From positions 75,297,118-75,361,117 of the forward strand of contig NC_054537.1 in NCBI RefSeq assembly GCF_017654505.1: 64,000 bases of DNA. The letters are read 5' to 3'. The stretch is from Polyodon spathula. Lineage: Eukaryota > Chordata > Actinopteri > Acipenseriformes > Polyodontidae. This document shows, in pieces, positions 13,898 through 26,399 of this stretch; position 1 is the stretch's first letter; every line of letters begins with the position of its first letter. The notes beneath the pieces were generated by a model that was not told where the DNA came from, ran no database searches, and saw only the letters and a list, made by a program, of their open reading frames with translations. Made by a program: the position numbers and the translations under genes.

Positions 13898-16276
13898 GGG
13901 ATCTGTAATATTTCAAATCAAGAAAGAGTGAAAACATTTTTTAAAAGCATTCACTTAGAAATATAAAGCACAGTTTTTAAGTTTACTTAATAATGACACC
14001 TTTATCATAGCAGACTTTCTAACAGTGAAGGCTGCAGCTGACACATCTCGGAAGCTGTGATGTTGCACTACAGCATTACTAATAAAACAGTTCAAGTAAA
14101 AAGTGGGATCTGAATGTTCAAGGAATCCATCAGGGAACTTAAATATCTTTCAACCCTTTCTTTACAAGAACATATACCAGACAAACACAGGCACAGCTAG
14201 ATCCAGTTATTCAGACAAGCTCAGCCAAAACCATGTAATTGACACATTATAGCACTGTTTCTGTCATTAAAGAAAAAAAAAATGGGTTGAGTTGCTTTTC
14301 TAAATTCTGGCTGTAGTCATACCAGTCTCTTTGTCAGAGCCCTGTCTTGCTATTACTTCACTGGACTCAAAATGCCCACACAAACCAGACAGTAAAAAAA
14401 GCATTACAATCAGGAAAGGGAATACATTTTAAGCAGAGGTTTATTCAAAATGGACTTGTTAGTACCAATAAAAAACATTTTCTGTGGAGTAGATAAACTT
14501 GATGAATACCATGAACATATACCAAGCACATTTAAACTGTGCGGCTGTGTAAAATGAGGGCTACACCCTCATACTCCATCATGTGGCTTGAATTTAACCC
14601 AGATATTGTGTCTAGACTGTTGAAACTGGGGGATTGCTAAATGTATCGTTAACAGAAAGTGCTAGGTAGTTGTCTGCCAGCATTCTTTTAATGTGATTTA
14701 CAATCTGTGCCAAACCACTTTTCTTTAATTCAGGTAGTTGTTGTGTACCCTCCAGTTAGTGGGTACCATTTATTAATTACCTGTGTTCAATACCATCTGT
14801 TTTCAAGTCTCAGATCCAATTGTTTTGTTTCAGTTCCAACCCAAGAACTTTTGGCTTGAAGTCCTTTACTCCAGTCACTCACAGGTAACCTCTGTTTTTG
14901 GTTTTATCCTGAACCAATAAGAAGTATATTCACCAATGCCACCGACTGGTTGAATAATGTATAACAGCTAATTACAATCATTGGAAAATACAGGCAGACA
15001 GTGGAGAACAGGGGAACAGCTCTAAAGCTTATCACTGTGTTTATAGGGGGTTCAGTTGTTCAGTTAATCTGTGGCACCACTAATCACATCACTTTGCAGA
15101 AGGGAATTTTTTTTTTTAAAACAAAGTTATTTTTGGTTTAAAATATACAGTTATAATCCCTAGACTTCTTCCCATGGCACTAACTGACAAGATGGTCTTT
15201 ATCTATCAGAAATGAACTGATTTCTCAGGGATTATCATTTAAGCAGTTGATTGATTACCTAATTGAGTTACAAAAATGATAACATCTCTGCACAGTTCCA
15301 AAAAAACAGAAGCTTATACATTAACAAATTAAATTGGGCCTTGTGTACTATATGTAAACTGGTGGATTTATATAATAATATGTGTTTTTTTTTTTTAAAC
15401 AAACCACTCAATTGCAATCATAAAATAAGAACTAAAACATTTTAGTCAATGTCTTTCCCTTTGTTCCAATAGATAACATCAGTATGTAACACTTGAAAAG
15501 GTCACATACTATTAAATCTAGAATACCATCCTGAAAGGGACATACAACTGCTTCAAATCTACATGAAAGGCTTCAAACTAATCTTTTTTGGATAAGGGCC
15601 AGCAACAGCAAAAGCAAAAATGCCCCATTTTCCTGGAAAAAAATGAGGGCTGTCATTCAAGATGACTGGCAACCCTTTTTTTCTCAAAAAAATACTAATA
15701 AATTGGGTTTCAGCTAACCAGTCTAATGCCGACAACAAATTCGATTATGTTCTGGTAAACTTGAGAGCTGTCAGTCAGGATGACTGGCAGGTTCACTCCT
15801 TGCTTGTAGCAAATGAAGAGATAAAATTAAGCTCTGATGGAAGAAAATGAATATGATAATTTCAAATGCTGCAACAGCTTCAGGATTTTAACTAGTTATG
15901 TTGAAGCTCATATTAAAACTTCATGACCATACATGCTAGAGGCTCTGCCGGTTCCTGACTAGGTAGTGAGATTGTGTCTGGGCATACTTTAAACCAGTTT
16001 CCGTTGGGTGTGGGGGAACTGTGTTCTTTCGTGAGACCTCCTTTAAATGAGATTCAAGAAAACAATCCTACCTGCTTGTGATGTTAAAGATACCTAAAAT
16101 CAGAGTTACCAATTGGTGCTAACGTGTTAATATTTTTTCATTTAAAATAAAATGTTGTATTTATAAAGTCTGAACCACCAGGGAATACACTGATGAATTT
16201 AACAGGGTGCTAATCTATTATGCATAATGAACCTTGCTAAAAATAAATAGATAAATAAATAGATAAAGAACAGGCA

Positions 16277-16278
<2 letters not shown>
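13898..16278. other. intronic stretch, no gene seen
   Basis: Contains unique-looking AT-rich sequence. At about 15595-15810 there are two similar phrases containing GCTGTCA..GATGACTGGCA (near 15650 and 15766), a weak local duplication of unknown origin. Confidence 0.5.

Positions 16279-16362
<84 letters not shown>
16279..16362. repeat. (TA)n microsatellite
   Basis: Over 80 bp of near-perfect TA. It directly abuts the TA target site of the pogo-like element, so the element probably inserted into, or was later extended by, this tract. Confidence 0.96.
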
Positions 16363-16367
<5 letters not shown>

Positions 16368-16683
16368 GTCTCCACACCTTAGGAACACCTTCTAAGGGAA
16401 CACTTTGCCAAAGGGAACACCCTTGTGGTGAAACAGATTTTCCCATTGTAAATGCTCCGGCTAAAGGAACTGGAACTTTGCTTAAAAGAATACCTTCTTG
16501 GCACTGATAGCAATTTGTTCACAACGGATACTGTACTGTTTGGTAACCTTTTCAAAAGTGGCTTGTCATCGCGAGAGTGTCTTGAGGCACACTGCTTGCT
16601 TTATTAAATCTTTCCAGAACCGCTGTCCTATCATTGACTTGTTTTGTATTCTGATTTCCACAAGTGCACCTCATTGCTACAAA

Positions 16684-16816
16684 ATGGCATGTAAACAAAC
16701 GACAAAATGCGGTTTCTCTTGCTACAAAAAGTTGGAAATTGTTCAAGCTCTTGAAAAAAAAACAGAATCAGACACAAGTCGCCAAGCAATTTGGTGATTT
16801 GCGTTCTGTTAAATAA
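16684..16816 (+). pseudogene. pogo/Tigger transposase N-terminal helix-turn-helix remnant
   Basis: The peptide starts MACKQTTKCGFSCYKKLEIV then ALEKK, and after one frameshift near an A9 run continues TQVAKQFG. This is the first helix-turn-helix of CENP-B/Tigger transposases (KLEI..LE.G.S...VA..FG). It ends in a stop soon after, and no DDE domain follows before the piggyBac insertion at 16868. It is non-functional. Confidence 0.75.
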
Positions 16817-16867
16817 TGCATATTGTATATTGCTGCTGAATTTTTTAATGTGTGTAGGAGTGCTGTG

Positions 16868-18921
16868 TTAACACTAGAACCACCACTGCAGTCATTTTGA
16901 AGGTCTGAGGTTTTCAAATTTAAATTAATCTGCGTATCTAAAAGTTATGCGGTTGTCCGTTTATGACTTTTCCTAAATACATGTATTAAATACCCTGACG
17001 GTGTTTGAAAGGCAGGAAAAGTAAAGAAGTTATAATCCCACCCACCTAGAACCGCCAAAGCTGTCATTTTTACTGCCTTTTACAATACGTTTTTATTTTT
17101 AATATAACCTACAATTTCTATTTTATTTTTTATTTTTAGCCTGTTGTTATCTCTACCCCCACTGAGTTTACAGCAGTATGTCTTTGAATAGAATATGGCT
17201 CTTGAAGTCTAGACATGTGTTATCCAAAGATTTATTGTAATCCTATCAATTCCTTTGAGGTGGCATCTGGCTGTCTACGTGAGCATATACAGCGATTGAT
17301 ATGCTTACCGCTTTGTCCAAAAATTATTCTGATGCAGAGGATGTGAGTGGTCACGACAGTGATGAATCCTGAATTTGTGAAACCGAAGTGCCACTGAAGT
17401 CCCACGACCCAGGTGTAGAAGAGGTCGTGGCAGAAGCAACAGTCCTGGAGAATCCTCTGCAGTGTCAGCCCCATTGCCTGTATCATCTCCTGCAACCACT
17501 TAATCTGCAGCAGTACCAAGGACAGCAACTCCAGCTGCATTGCCAGCAGGAACAGGCATTCAGAGACTGGGAAGGATGGCACTATTTGGGAAAGTATAAA
17601 TCCCAGTGTTGACGCTGTGGGAACCAGGGCTGCACAAAAAGGTTTTGACTGAACCTCAGGCCTCACGTAGTACGCAAAACGCGACATCAATAGCACTCAC
17701 AGTGCTCTTCACTTATTGATCGGTATGCGAATGCTACATCACATTCAACACTGTACTGTAGCAAAGGCACATAGGATACAAAATGATGATTCCTGGGCAA
17801 TGTCGTTGGAGGAATTAGAAACTTTTATTGCAATCCTGTATGTTCATGGAGCGAGCATACCATTTATATTTTTTTTTACTTCACTGCAATTGGCAAGAGT
17901 CAAAAAAACAAAAAAAACAGCGTAGTTGGAACAATGAACAGAGCATGAAGAGAGTTTCCACCATTTGCGCAAAACTTGCAACCACAGCTGTACTCCAGTA
18001 CAATTTTTAAACACAAGGACTATTCTATGCTAACTGTTTAAAAGCGCAAGCCGAGAAAGAATGTAATTATTCTCAGCTCCCTTCATACGTCAGATACCAT
18101 TGGGACATTTCTACAACGACACAAAGTACGGAGTACAGACCAGATGGCATGTCAGAACTATGCGAGAGTCAGTTCTTGCCGGTGGCCAGTTGCTGTATTT
18201 TACAATGTACTGGACCATCAATTCCTTCATTTTGTACAAGGAATGCACCGGGGAAAATATCAGTAGGACAGATTTCACAGAGCTTCGGCAGAAACATTTT
18301 GATAAAAAACTGCAAAGCAGCAGGCAAATGCAGTTTAACCTGGATTCAGTGCTGCACCCAGTGACACACGCAAGAGAAAAGAATGCCAGGTAGCTAAATT
18401 CAATTCTGATATCTGTGCCCAATGTGAAAGACCAGTATGTGGTAAATGCACAGGAAAAGTTGAGAAGCATTACATCTGTGTGGACTGTGCTACTTACGTG
18501 CTACTTTGAAGTCTGTTCCCCTGAAAGCGCATTCATGCTACATAATGGGAATTGAGCTACTTTCTTTTTTTATGTTACTTAAAAAAAATGTTTTTACAGC
18601 TTTGTATGTACATATACCTGTTTACACACCAGTTTGTTTTAAAATTGTTATTTTATTTAATTTTCATTTTTTGAAGTATTGCTTGGTAAGTTAGAAAATA
18701 AAATAAAATATAAAATAAAATGTATAATGTATAATTATTAATTTAATACAGTGTTTCGGCTGTGCAGATGTTTAATATGACGTGCTTGAATAAAACTTTT
18801 GAGTTGTATCCGACAGTTTGTCTTTCATTTAAAATATTGATGATGTTTAAAATGTAACGGTCATAATGACTGCTGGCGGCGGTTCTAGGTATGAGTATAA
18901 CCGCAGCAGTTCTAGTGTTAA
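16868..18921 (+). mobile_element. piggyBac transposon, deletion derivative with TTAA duplications
   Basis: Flanked by TTAA at 16868-16871 and 18918-18921, the defining piggyBac target duplication. The 2046-bp body begins CACTAGAACC and ends GGTTCTAGTG-like, as inverted ends. Inside each end lies a second copy of the motif CCTAGAACCGCC..GTCATT (about 17044 on the plus strand, about 18860-18890 inverted). A decayed transposase lies between them on the plus strand. It sits inside the pogo-like element at 16363-19186. Confidence 0.92.
17300..18496 (+). pseudogene. piggyBac (PGBD-type) transposase, DDE core deleted
   Basis: In order: an acidic start (SDAEDVSGHDSDES); a segment DGTIWESINPSVDAVGT; then VLTEPQASRSTQNA after a frameshift; HIQHCTVAKAHRIQ and LEELETFIAILYVHG near 17730-17850. 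At about 17858-17870 it jumps straight to FFTSLQLAR, which in intact relatives lies some 200 residues further on, so the catalytic aspartate region is gone. The C-terminal part is recognisable at 18100-18300 (FYNDTKYGV; ILYKECTGENISR). It ends at 18385-18496 with a cysteine cross-brace (C-x9-C-x2-C-x4-C-x2-C-x9-C-x2-C). Multiple stops and frameshifts mean no active product. Confidence 0.88.
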
Positions 18922-19188
18922 TTTAGTTTGACAGTTTATTAAAGTTAGTTTGTCTGTCATTTTATTTTTAAACTTTATTAACGTACACTTGCCTATTGCT
19001 TTTCTTTTACTTATTAATTTCATTGCAAATGATGATGCATGCACATCATGATAACTAATACACATGTATTTATTTATTTATTGATTCATATTGTGTCTGG
19101 TGGCTAACTCCATCTTAGAGAACACTTCAACTATAAGAACACTTCACTTGCTTCCCAAGGGGTGCTTTCTTAACCAGAGACTACTGTA

Positions 19189-22100
19189 CTACTCATATGA
19201 AATATTTAAAGTGACTTAGGAGAGTTTTTTCATAACATTGGTTTATTTGAATTATCAGCTACTGCTGGTGGGGATCATGCCAAGTCGAAAGTCATTTTTT
19301 CACTTTCAAAAATGCAGGGCAGGGAAGATAAATGTGCATCTTACATGAGTATTACATAAATATATTTAGGATCTAAAAAGAATTTGCCAACCTTACTAAC
19401 TGAAATGTGATTATAAAAGTACTAGAACTGTGCCAAACGAACACTGCAAAAAACAATCAATTTTAATTCTAAAAGAAATAGGGTTTTGCAAAAAACAATA
19501 TTCTTATTTGGACCACTTCATACAACATGCTACATTAATAAATGTGATAAAGCACCCTGACTAAAGTCTCAAACCTACTTTTTACAACACATTTGTAATA
19601 TCATCATAAGAGTATGGGATAATTCGGACAAAACTGTTTAGGTTGTGTTTTCTTTCTAGGATGTTCAGAATAACAGACAAACAAAAACAAATTGTTGTAT
19701 ACTTAAAAAATACAAACCAGGCTGAAGTGCAGCAAAATAAGGAAACAGCTGCAGTATATACACACACAAGAAAACATACTAACATCAGTCATGGGAGCGG
19801 CTAAGTCCCAAATGCCATTTCCTATGACTTTTCTGTAAAGTGGTTAACAACACAGCCAAATGGGAAAGCCTGTACAGGCAGACCAAGCAATCTGTAATTG
19901 TTAAGTACTAGGAGAGGGGCTGAACCTGATCATTCATTGAATTGTTGACCTGATGGGATTCATGTAGCTGGTAATAAATTGGTAATCTAAATTAATTCAT
20001 TCAAGCAGAAATCGATTTCGTAACTCCTTGGGAGCTTGTAATAAAGCTTACCTCCTGCTGCTACCTGCATTCTCTGTTTCATAAAGCTGCTTGGAAACAG
20101 CTGGATTTAGGTGACCCATCAGCTCATTAAATCTGTTACATGCTCCCTTATGGTAAATGATATTAAACTGAAATGTCCTCATCTTTATTTTTTCTCTTCC
20201 CCTCCCTATCTAATTTTATGACAGAAATAACCTAATTTGTAACATGAAATAACAATCTCCTTGGTTCGCTTTGCCTTGTTAAGGATATTTTAAGCATTCT
20301 TCATGCAGCACGACAGCACCTAAGGGAAAGGTGCTTTACAAAAACTGCAACTGTGTACTATAAAGACACAAGAGATATAAGTAAAGGAGGAGATAGCGGT
20401 GACAATAAATGATTACCTTTTCCGGGCTGTAGCTTTGTAATAAAGGGGCGGATTATCAATTCACAGGTTTCTACAGAAAGCAATTTTTTTATATAAAGCG
20501 ATCAGAATCAGGGGGAAAAAATACCATCTGTATTCTGTAGCTGTGAAAGCAGAAATTTCACAATGTCGATTAACCATGAGGAACCGCAACAGTAAATGCA
20601 GATCTCTCTGCTTTATTTTTTCATTTGGTTTTGTATTGTTAACATTGCAATTACAGAACCATAACAAAGAGCTGGAGAATGCGGCAGCTAATTCAGCAAT
20701 TAGGTGTGTGCAGAAAAAAAAAGAAAAAAGAAAAAGATTACACAACCTAAAAATACTTAATAGTTTTGTCATTATAACCTAACATCCACAATGTATAGTA
20801 TACTCACATTCCTATTCTGCCATTTCAGCAGTGCTTAGTCTACTGTAGACTGACAAATTAAGGGCCAATTAACACAAACTGTGGTGGTGTTCTTTTGGCA
20901 ATTGTCCATTAAGGCTGATGCATCAAACAGCCTTCAGTTGAAGACAAGCTTACAGGTATGGCAAATCCAAGCCAGACACAAACCCGTACAGAAGTAAAAC
21001 TGTAGCTAATGACAAACCAACTGTAGCCTCCAGTTACCTCTTTTTACACCCTTGCCTGGGTGTAATTTATATCTTTAAAAAAAATAATAAACTGCAGCAA
21101 GCCAAAGAACTATGGATTTTTTTTTTTAGGTTTTTTTCATTATTAACTGCAGGATTTTGTGTACTACATCTGTGAACTGATCCTATATTCTGGGAGGTAA
21201 TCGCCAAGTTATAATAGAAAAAAAAATGGAAATGGTTAATTTTTAATCACTCTCCAAATCTGGATGCTTTATTTTGACATTCTATGAATTAATGGCTGTG
21301 AAACAAGGATTGTTTAACCAAAAGCATACTGATAAGATCAATACGGCTCAGGCTAAAGAATATAATAAACAGCAAACATACAATAATTCATTGTCTGTAT
21401 ACCTTAGTAATACAGTCAAATACTACTGTACACTTTACAGCACCACAAAATGCAGACTTTATATTTCTAGTTAAAGTCAAATGAATGGCATGTTAAAGGA
21501 CCATTATCCTTCATCTCAATGTTCAAATCTATTGCACTTTTATGAACATCAAGTCAAATGAACACATGTATACAAGACTTATTTGATAGAACATGACCAC
21601 CCTCTTGTCAAAACAGTCCCAGTAGTGCTTGCTTAGCACCTGTTTCCTTTTTAATATAATTTTATATGGAAGAAAAAAATACTGATATTACATTTGGCAT
21701 AATTAAAAACAAAATTAACAACGGTTTTGAATTGTGTCACTGGAGAAGACATCAGACCATTTGGTAGCAGACCCTATTTGGTAAAATTTTCCACTGACAT
21801 CACATCATATAACCTCAATGACTTCTGAAGTGACATGTTGCACAATGAAGGGGCCCAAAAATCTCTCCCAATGCTCAGATTCGAAACAGATTTGTTACCT
21901 GAACTTCAGGCTAAAATAAAAAAGAAGTGTATGACAGGCTGGTCTTAGAGAAGCAGGGACCCAGAAAGCTGGGTTTAACAAGCCGTAATACGTGGGTGTG
22001 TTCTGCTTTCTCCCACCAATCGTCTAACTGAGTGAAACCAGGTAATCACTTTGCTATGAAACTAAATAAAGACCTGATAGATCTCCTGGGTTACACTTGG

Positions 22101-24750
22101 CCCACACCTTGCCAAGTCAGCAGCAAGCATATTAATACCTCCACCCCCCAAAATGAATACAATAAATCTGATCCCAAACATAAAACATTTTTATAAGTAG
22201 GAGTTTTAATTTCATGATTGCCACTGCCTAAATTTGTGCCGGTATTGTACATTCATATCCACCATGACAATAATTTCATTTATAAGCCTGTTGTTCCATT
22301 TTTAAGCATATTCTCAAAGTAATTTATTTTACATTTTGTATTTAGTTTATTATGATTAATGACAAAAAGGAACAAACCAGCAGGTGTGGTTGTGTTTATA
22401 GTAAGATGCTAAAAAAACATACATATTACGCATTATTACAATAGGTATGCCACTGTCAAGATAAAAGAATGCTGGTGTAAGATCCTAACCAGCAAAAGTG
22501 TAATAGGATAGTCCTCAATGACAGCCTGCAGGACCCTGTCAGAAATGAAAGCATTGTGTTAAATAGGGTGACGAGTGATTTGATAGCTCATCTATCTTGT
22601 TCAGAGGATTCTGAACATTTTTTGACACGCCATATTGTTAGGTTGGAACACATGCATTTGTAATACCCAATCTGCTCTCTGTAGCAGTTCTTTGTTTTAT
22701 ACTGGGAAAAACTCCCCACTGATTTTCAGGTTGCCCCTATCAAATAGAATGTTCAGGATCTAGGGATGTATTCCATCAAATACAAACAAGATTTCACAGT
22801 ACCACTAATGAATGCTGACTTTGTGACTGACAATGGAGTGAAAACACCTTTCCATAATGGTGTTAAGGCATATGTATAAACAAAGCGACTAGAGGTCTGG
22901 AGATTAGCTGGTTTAGCAATCAATGATGTGGCTGACTTTTATTCATCACTTACCTGTTCAGACAACATACTAGGCGTTTGAAAAAGCACACTCATGGATA
23001 GACAATGAACAGATTACACTGTACAAGTTCATTCTGAGGCTTTATTTTAAATAATAAGCCATTATGCATTCATAAGGATTGCATAAAGGCCAAGGAAAGT
23101 TATTTTTTGCCTACATGACAAAAGTGTTTCCATGCACTCTGCATATATGTGAATCTGCCACACCCTTTTTAGTGCTAATTTGCCCTTTTAGACTTAATCT
23201 CTTTTACAGTGGCTTTCTTCACCATTTAATTAGGCCATAGGGAGTAAAGGTAGACAAATTCAGTCCGTCCCTCCTGAGTTTCTTTCACAGATTGTTCCCT
23301 TCAAGGATTTTACTTCTGTCACTGAAACCAGACCAACTGAAATGCTAACAAAACATTGCAAAGGATTAATACCTTGAGATTTCCTATGACAAGCCTGTCT
23401 TTCTTTTCCAGCAAAAGACAGGGTTTTCAGAAACATATTCACTGCAGCGTTGGTAATGCTTATACTGTATATATCTTAGTGGCAATCAAGATGGAGTAAA
23501 TTACAATTAAAATGATTTCACTTTAACCTAAAAGTTTTTGTTTATTATTTAGTTTTGGAATATCTATCTTTCTTCATCTAATGTAATACAATGTTATATA
23601 CATAATAACTTGTTTCCTCCTTTTTTATGAAATACATGATGTTGCATATGAGCTTGATCTGTCTGAAGAATTTAATTATTATTTAAAACACAATATTCCA
23701 AAAGCTACTGATATACTGTAAATAAATGATTGTTGTTTGGTTTCTGCAGCTAGACAGCAACAGGAAAAGTAAAGGTGGTGTACCCATCATCTAAGTACAT
23801 CGAATAGGTTCTTACAGCTAATAGGCAACACACTGATTACAAGCCACTAGAGTATTGGGTCAAATTACAACACTGATGAATTGCCAAGGGATTCAATTAA
23901 CAAAATAAGAGCATCTTAAGGCTTTAATGATGGTAGCAGAATGAAAGAAAGTATCTGGCAGGATCAGGAGTGTCCTGTTGAAATTTAAATTACAGATTAT
24001 TTGAATAATTAACCCGTGATCATTAAGAAGTTTGTTGCCTGGTCTGTTTTTCATTTTTGCACAACAGGGGATGACAGATCAAAGAAGCTGAAGTGACTTC
24101 TCATACCACGACTTTAGGATTTGGTGTCAATCAATACTATAGGTTACTATGTAAGAGGTTTATGATCTCAGGCCTTCTTAAGTAAAACAGGAGGTCAGTG
24201 CATGACAAAACATATTGCAGTAAGTGGCCATGTTCTAAACTTTCAAAATACACTGCCTCAACTAACAAATACTTTTACAATAGTCCGGATACATTGCTCG
24301 GCATCTGCAAGGTACTCCCAATATAAACCTACCGAAATGATCACACTGACGTTGGCTATATCTTTGGGCTGCTATAGTTAAAAATAACCTTAGGGAGAGT
24401 GGTATAAATGACTAAATGTAGATCCTTTTGTATCCCTTCATAGTGACTAAATACAAATTATATTCTAGTTGTTGCACAAGCCTAAATTACAAAAACTATG
24501 TTTATTTAGATAGACTGTTTACTTACATCCATACCAAATTATATTGCATTGCTTCCATCTTCCACTGTTAAAATTTGTTGTTTCCATTGTAAACAAATCC
24601 AGATCAAACTGCTTTGAATTGAGACTGTCAGTTACAGTTAAGACTGAAGGTTGGAAAAATGTCTTGTTCAGATAGATTAACTTACCTAATGAGCAACAAA
24701 TGCAAAGGACACAAGAGGAGATACCTCGGACTGCATGAGAAATACACAGC
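19189..24750. other. intronic stretch, no gene seen
   Basis: Mostly AT-rich sequence without recognised exons. The segment 21930-22130 has LTR-like composition but no confirmed termini. Short ORFs here lack splice context and family similarity. Confidence 0.5.
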
Positions 24751-25218
24751 TATGTCAAAAGTTTAGCAGCACCCTATAGAATTAACTCATTTTGCTTCAT
24801 AAAGTCGAATGAAACCTGCTGAATAATGTTCCGTTAACATATTAAATTATAAGTATGGACAAAAGTTTAGCATCACCTAGAATTTTAGGATTGAGACATA
24901 AAAATCAAGAAAAAGACAAAAGAAAAAACAAACAACAACTATATGAACATAAATTAGATACTTTATTTAACATCATGTAAGCAAAGAGACTACAAAACAA
25001 TATTCCAAAAGTCAATGGAAGCAATAATAGTTGTACAGTATTACATGTTAGATTTGGAAATTACACATTTTTCCATTGTTGTAACTTTTTCATTAAGTAT
25101 CTGAAAAACTACAAAGCGGCATGTGATTCAATATGTTAATGTAACATTATTCAGCAGGTTTCATTTGACTTTATGAAACAAAATGTGTTATTTACATATG
25201 GAGATGCAAAACTTTATA
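24751..25218. mobile_element. Tc1/mariner-type MITE, 468 bp, long inverted repeats
   Basis: Left 24751-24842 and right about 25108-25218 are inverted copies of each other (shared core GAAACCTGCTGAATAATGTT). The ends read CAAAAGTTTAGCAGCACC and, inverted, AAAGTTTTGCATCTCC. The 11703-11956 element carries the same arm. A second Tc1-like end (GGACAAAAGTTTAGCATCACC) starts near 24855, which suggests one element inserted in or recombined with another. There is no ORF. Confidence 0.85.
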
Positions 25219-25940
25219 TTAAAATGAGTTGAGTGAGATTTACTACCTGCTTTCATGATGCTTATGGAAACACAGCCTAAGAAAAAGCACATACCTATAC
25301 TCAAATTAGTAACATAAAAGCAGTGTTTCTTATGTGTTTTTTATCTGTACTTTGTAAAATAACGGAACCTTCTGAACAATGCCTGTTCCACCATGTCCAT
25401 TGAGTGAAACACTGCAGTATTTACCAACAAAAAAGGGGTTTGCTTTCTAAAACAACATCTTATATATTTGTTCTATGAGCTCATCACCAGTAAGCAGCAG
25501 ACTGTGCTGAATAATGCTAGGTAGCTGGTACATCAAACCTGGAACTATTTACAGTCTGTTCTTGCTAGAGTAAAAGCCCATCTCTTCAAAACACAAAACA
25601 GAATAAAGGGAAAAAAACACCACTATGCTTACCAAAAAATAAAGCAGCATGTGTGATAAAAATAACATGCAATGGCTCATAGTGAATCCAACTTATCGTG
25701 TTTGTTGAGCCAAGTCATTATGCAGCACTTCTGAGTAATGCGGCCTGCCTCAATTTACTGGATAACTTAGAGATTTGCTATCACCCTCTGCATATCCTCT
25801 CATTTACTTTCTGCTAGTGAAGTCCCTGAGGAATACGCTTCTGAATTGTTTGATCTAAAATGTAATATTTAAACCGATTTTATGTGTGATGTATGCTTAT
25901 GAACAGTTTTTAAAACAAACATTTCTCAACAAAATTCTAA
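25219..25940. other. intronic stretch, no gene seen
   Basis: AT-rich sequence between a MITE and the DIRS remnant. No recognised feature. Confidence 0.5.
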
Positions 25941-25943
25941 ATG

Positions 25944-26174
25944 TTATAACCCTGGTTCCCTGAAATAAAAACATAACCATTGCCATATGGGTATTTATCT
26001 CTAAAGATCTGAAACTTGAATAAGATATAGCAAAGCTACTCACAGAGCCTGTGACGCAGTCATGGCCAGCCCCCAAGGGCACGAAGGGACTGCCTGCACA
26101 GATCTCAGTGTCATTTTTGCTGCAAGCCTGGTTAATGGTTATAATTCTATTTATGGAAACCACGGTTATGATAA
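25944..26174. mobile_element. DIRS-associated palindromic terminal segment
   Basis: Inverted arms TAACCCTGGTTCCCTG (25947 onward) and, inverted, TAACCGTGGTTTCC (about 26150-26170) bracket about 230 bp. It holds the phrase TAACCATTGCCATATGGGTA, which recurs as TAACCATTACAGAATGGGT at 26206 and near 51090 at the start of the other DIRS copy. Probably terminal or internal-complementary-region sequence of the DIRS element. Confidence 0.55.
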
Positions 26175-26399
26175 TAACCTAACGTTCCTTTTCAAGTACG
26201 AAATGTAACCATTACAGAATGGGTGAGTGTACCAAAGCCGTCTCAAGGGCAGTATTGCTGAATGACTAGAATGCTACAAGGCTAAGCTGAGAGCCTGCCT
26301 TGTGCATTACCATACAGAACCCCAGTAACAAGTAGCGAAGAATCGTACTGCTATGCCTGTGTTGTAGGGGTCAACCGCCCTTAACACTAGTTCCAAAGC

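Larger units (their letters stand above)
16363..19186 (+). mobile_element. pogo/Tigger-like DNA transposon, split by a piggyBac insertion
   Basis: The left end (T)AGTAGTCTCC and the right end, whose reverse complement is CAGTAGTCTCTGG, form inverted ends flanked by TA dinucleotides at 16361-16362 and 19187-19188, as expected for Tc1/mariner/pogo transposition. Repeated AAGGGAACAC-like words follow the left end. Only about 505 bp on the left and 265 bp on the right belong to this element; the middle is a later piggyBac copy. A short CENP-B-type DNA-binding fragment remains at 16684-16816. The catalytic domain is absent, so it was already a deletion derivative. Confidence 0.82.

Noticed and set aside
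16684..16816. Domesticated CENP-B-like host gene
   Set aside because: A frameshift and early stop within an element that has inverted ends and TA flanks indicate a transposon remnant.
17232..17696. 154-aa minus-strand ORF, the longest in the window
   Set aside because: It lies antisense to the decayed piggyBac transposase and has no family similarity; a shadow of that coding sequence.
18111..18470. 119-aa minus-strand ORF
   Set aside because: Antisense shadow of the piggyBac C-terminal region.
21930..22130. Possible LTR
   Set aside because: Composition is suggestive but no TG..CA ends, partner LTR or target duplication was found.
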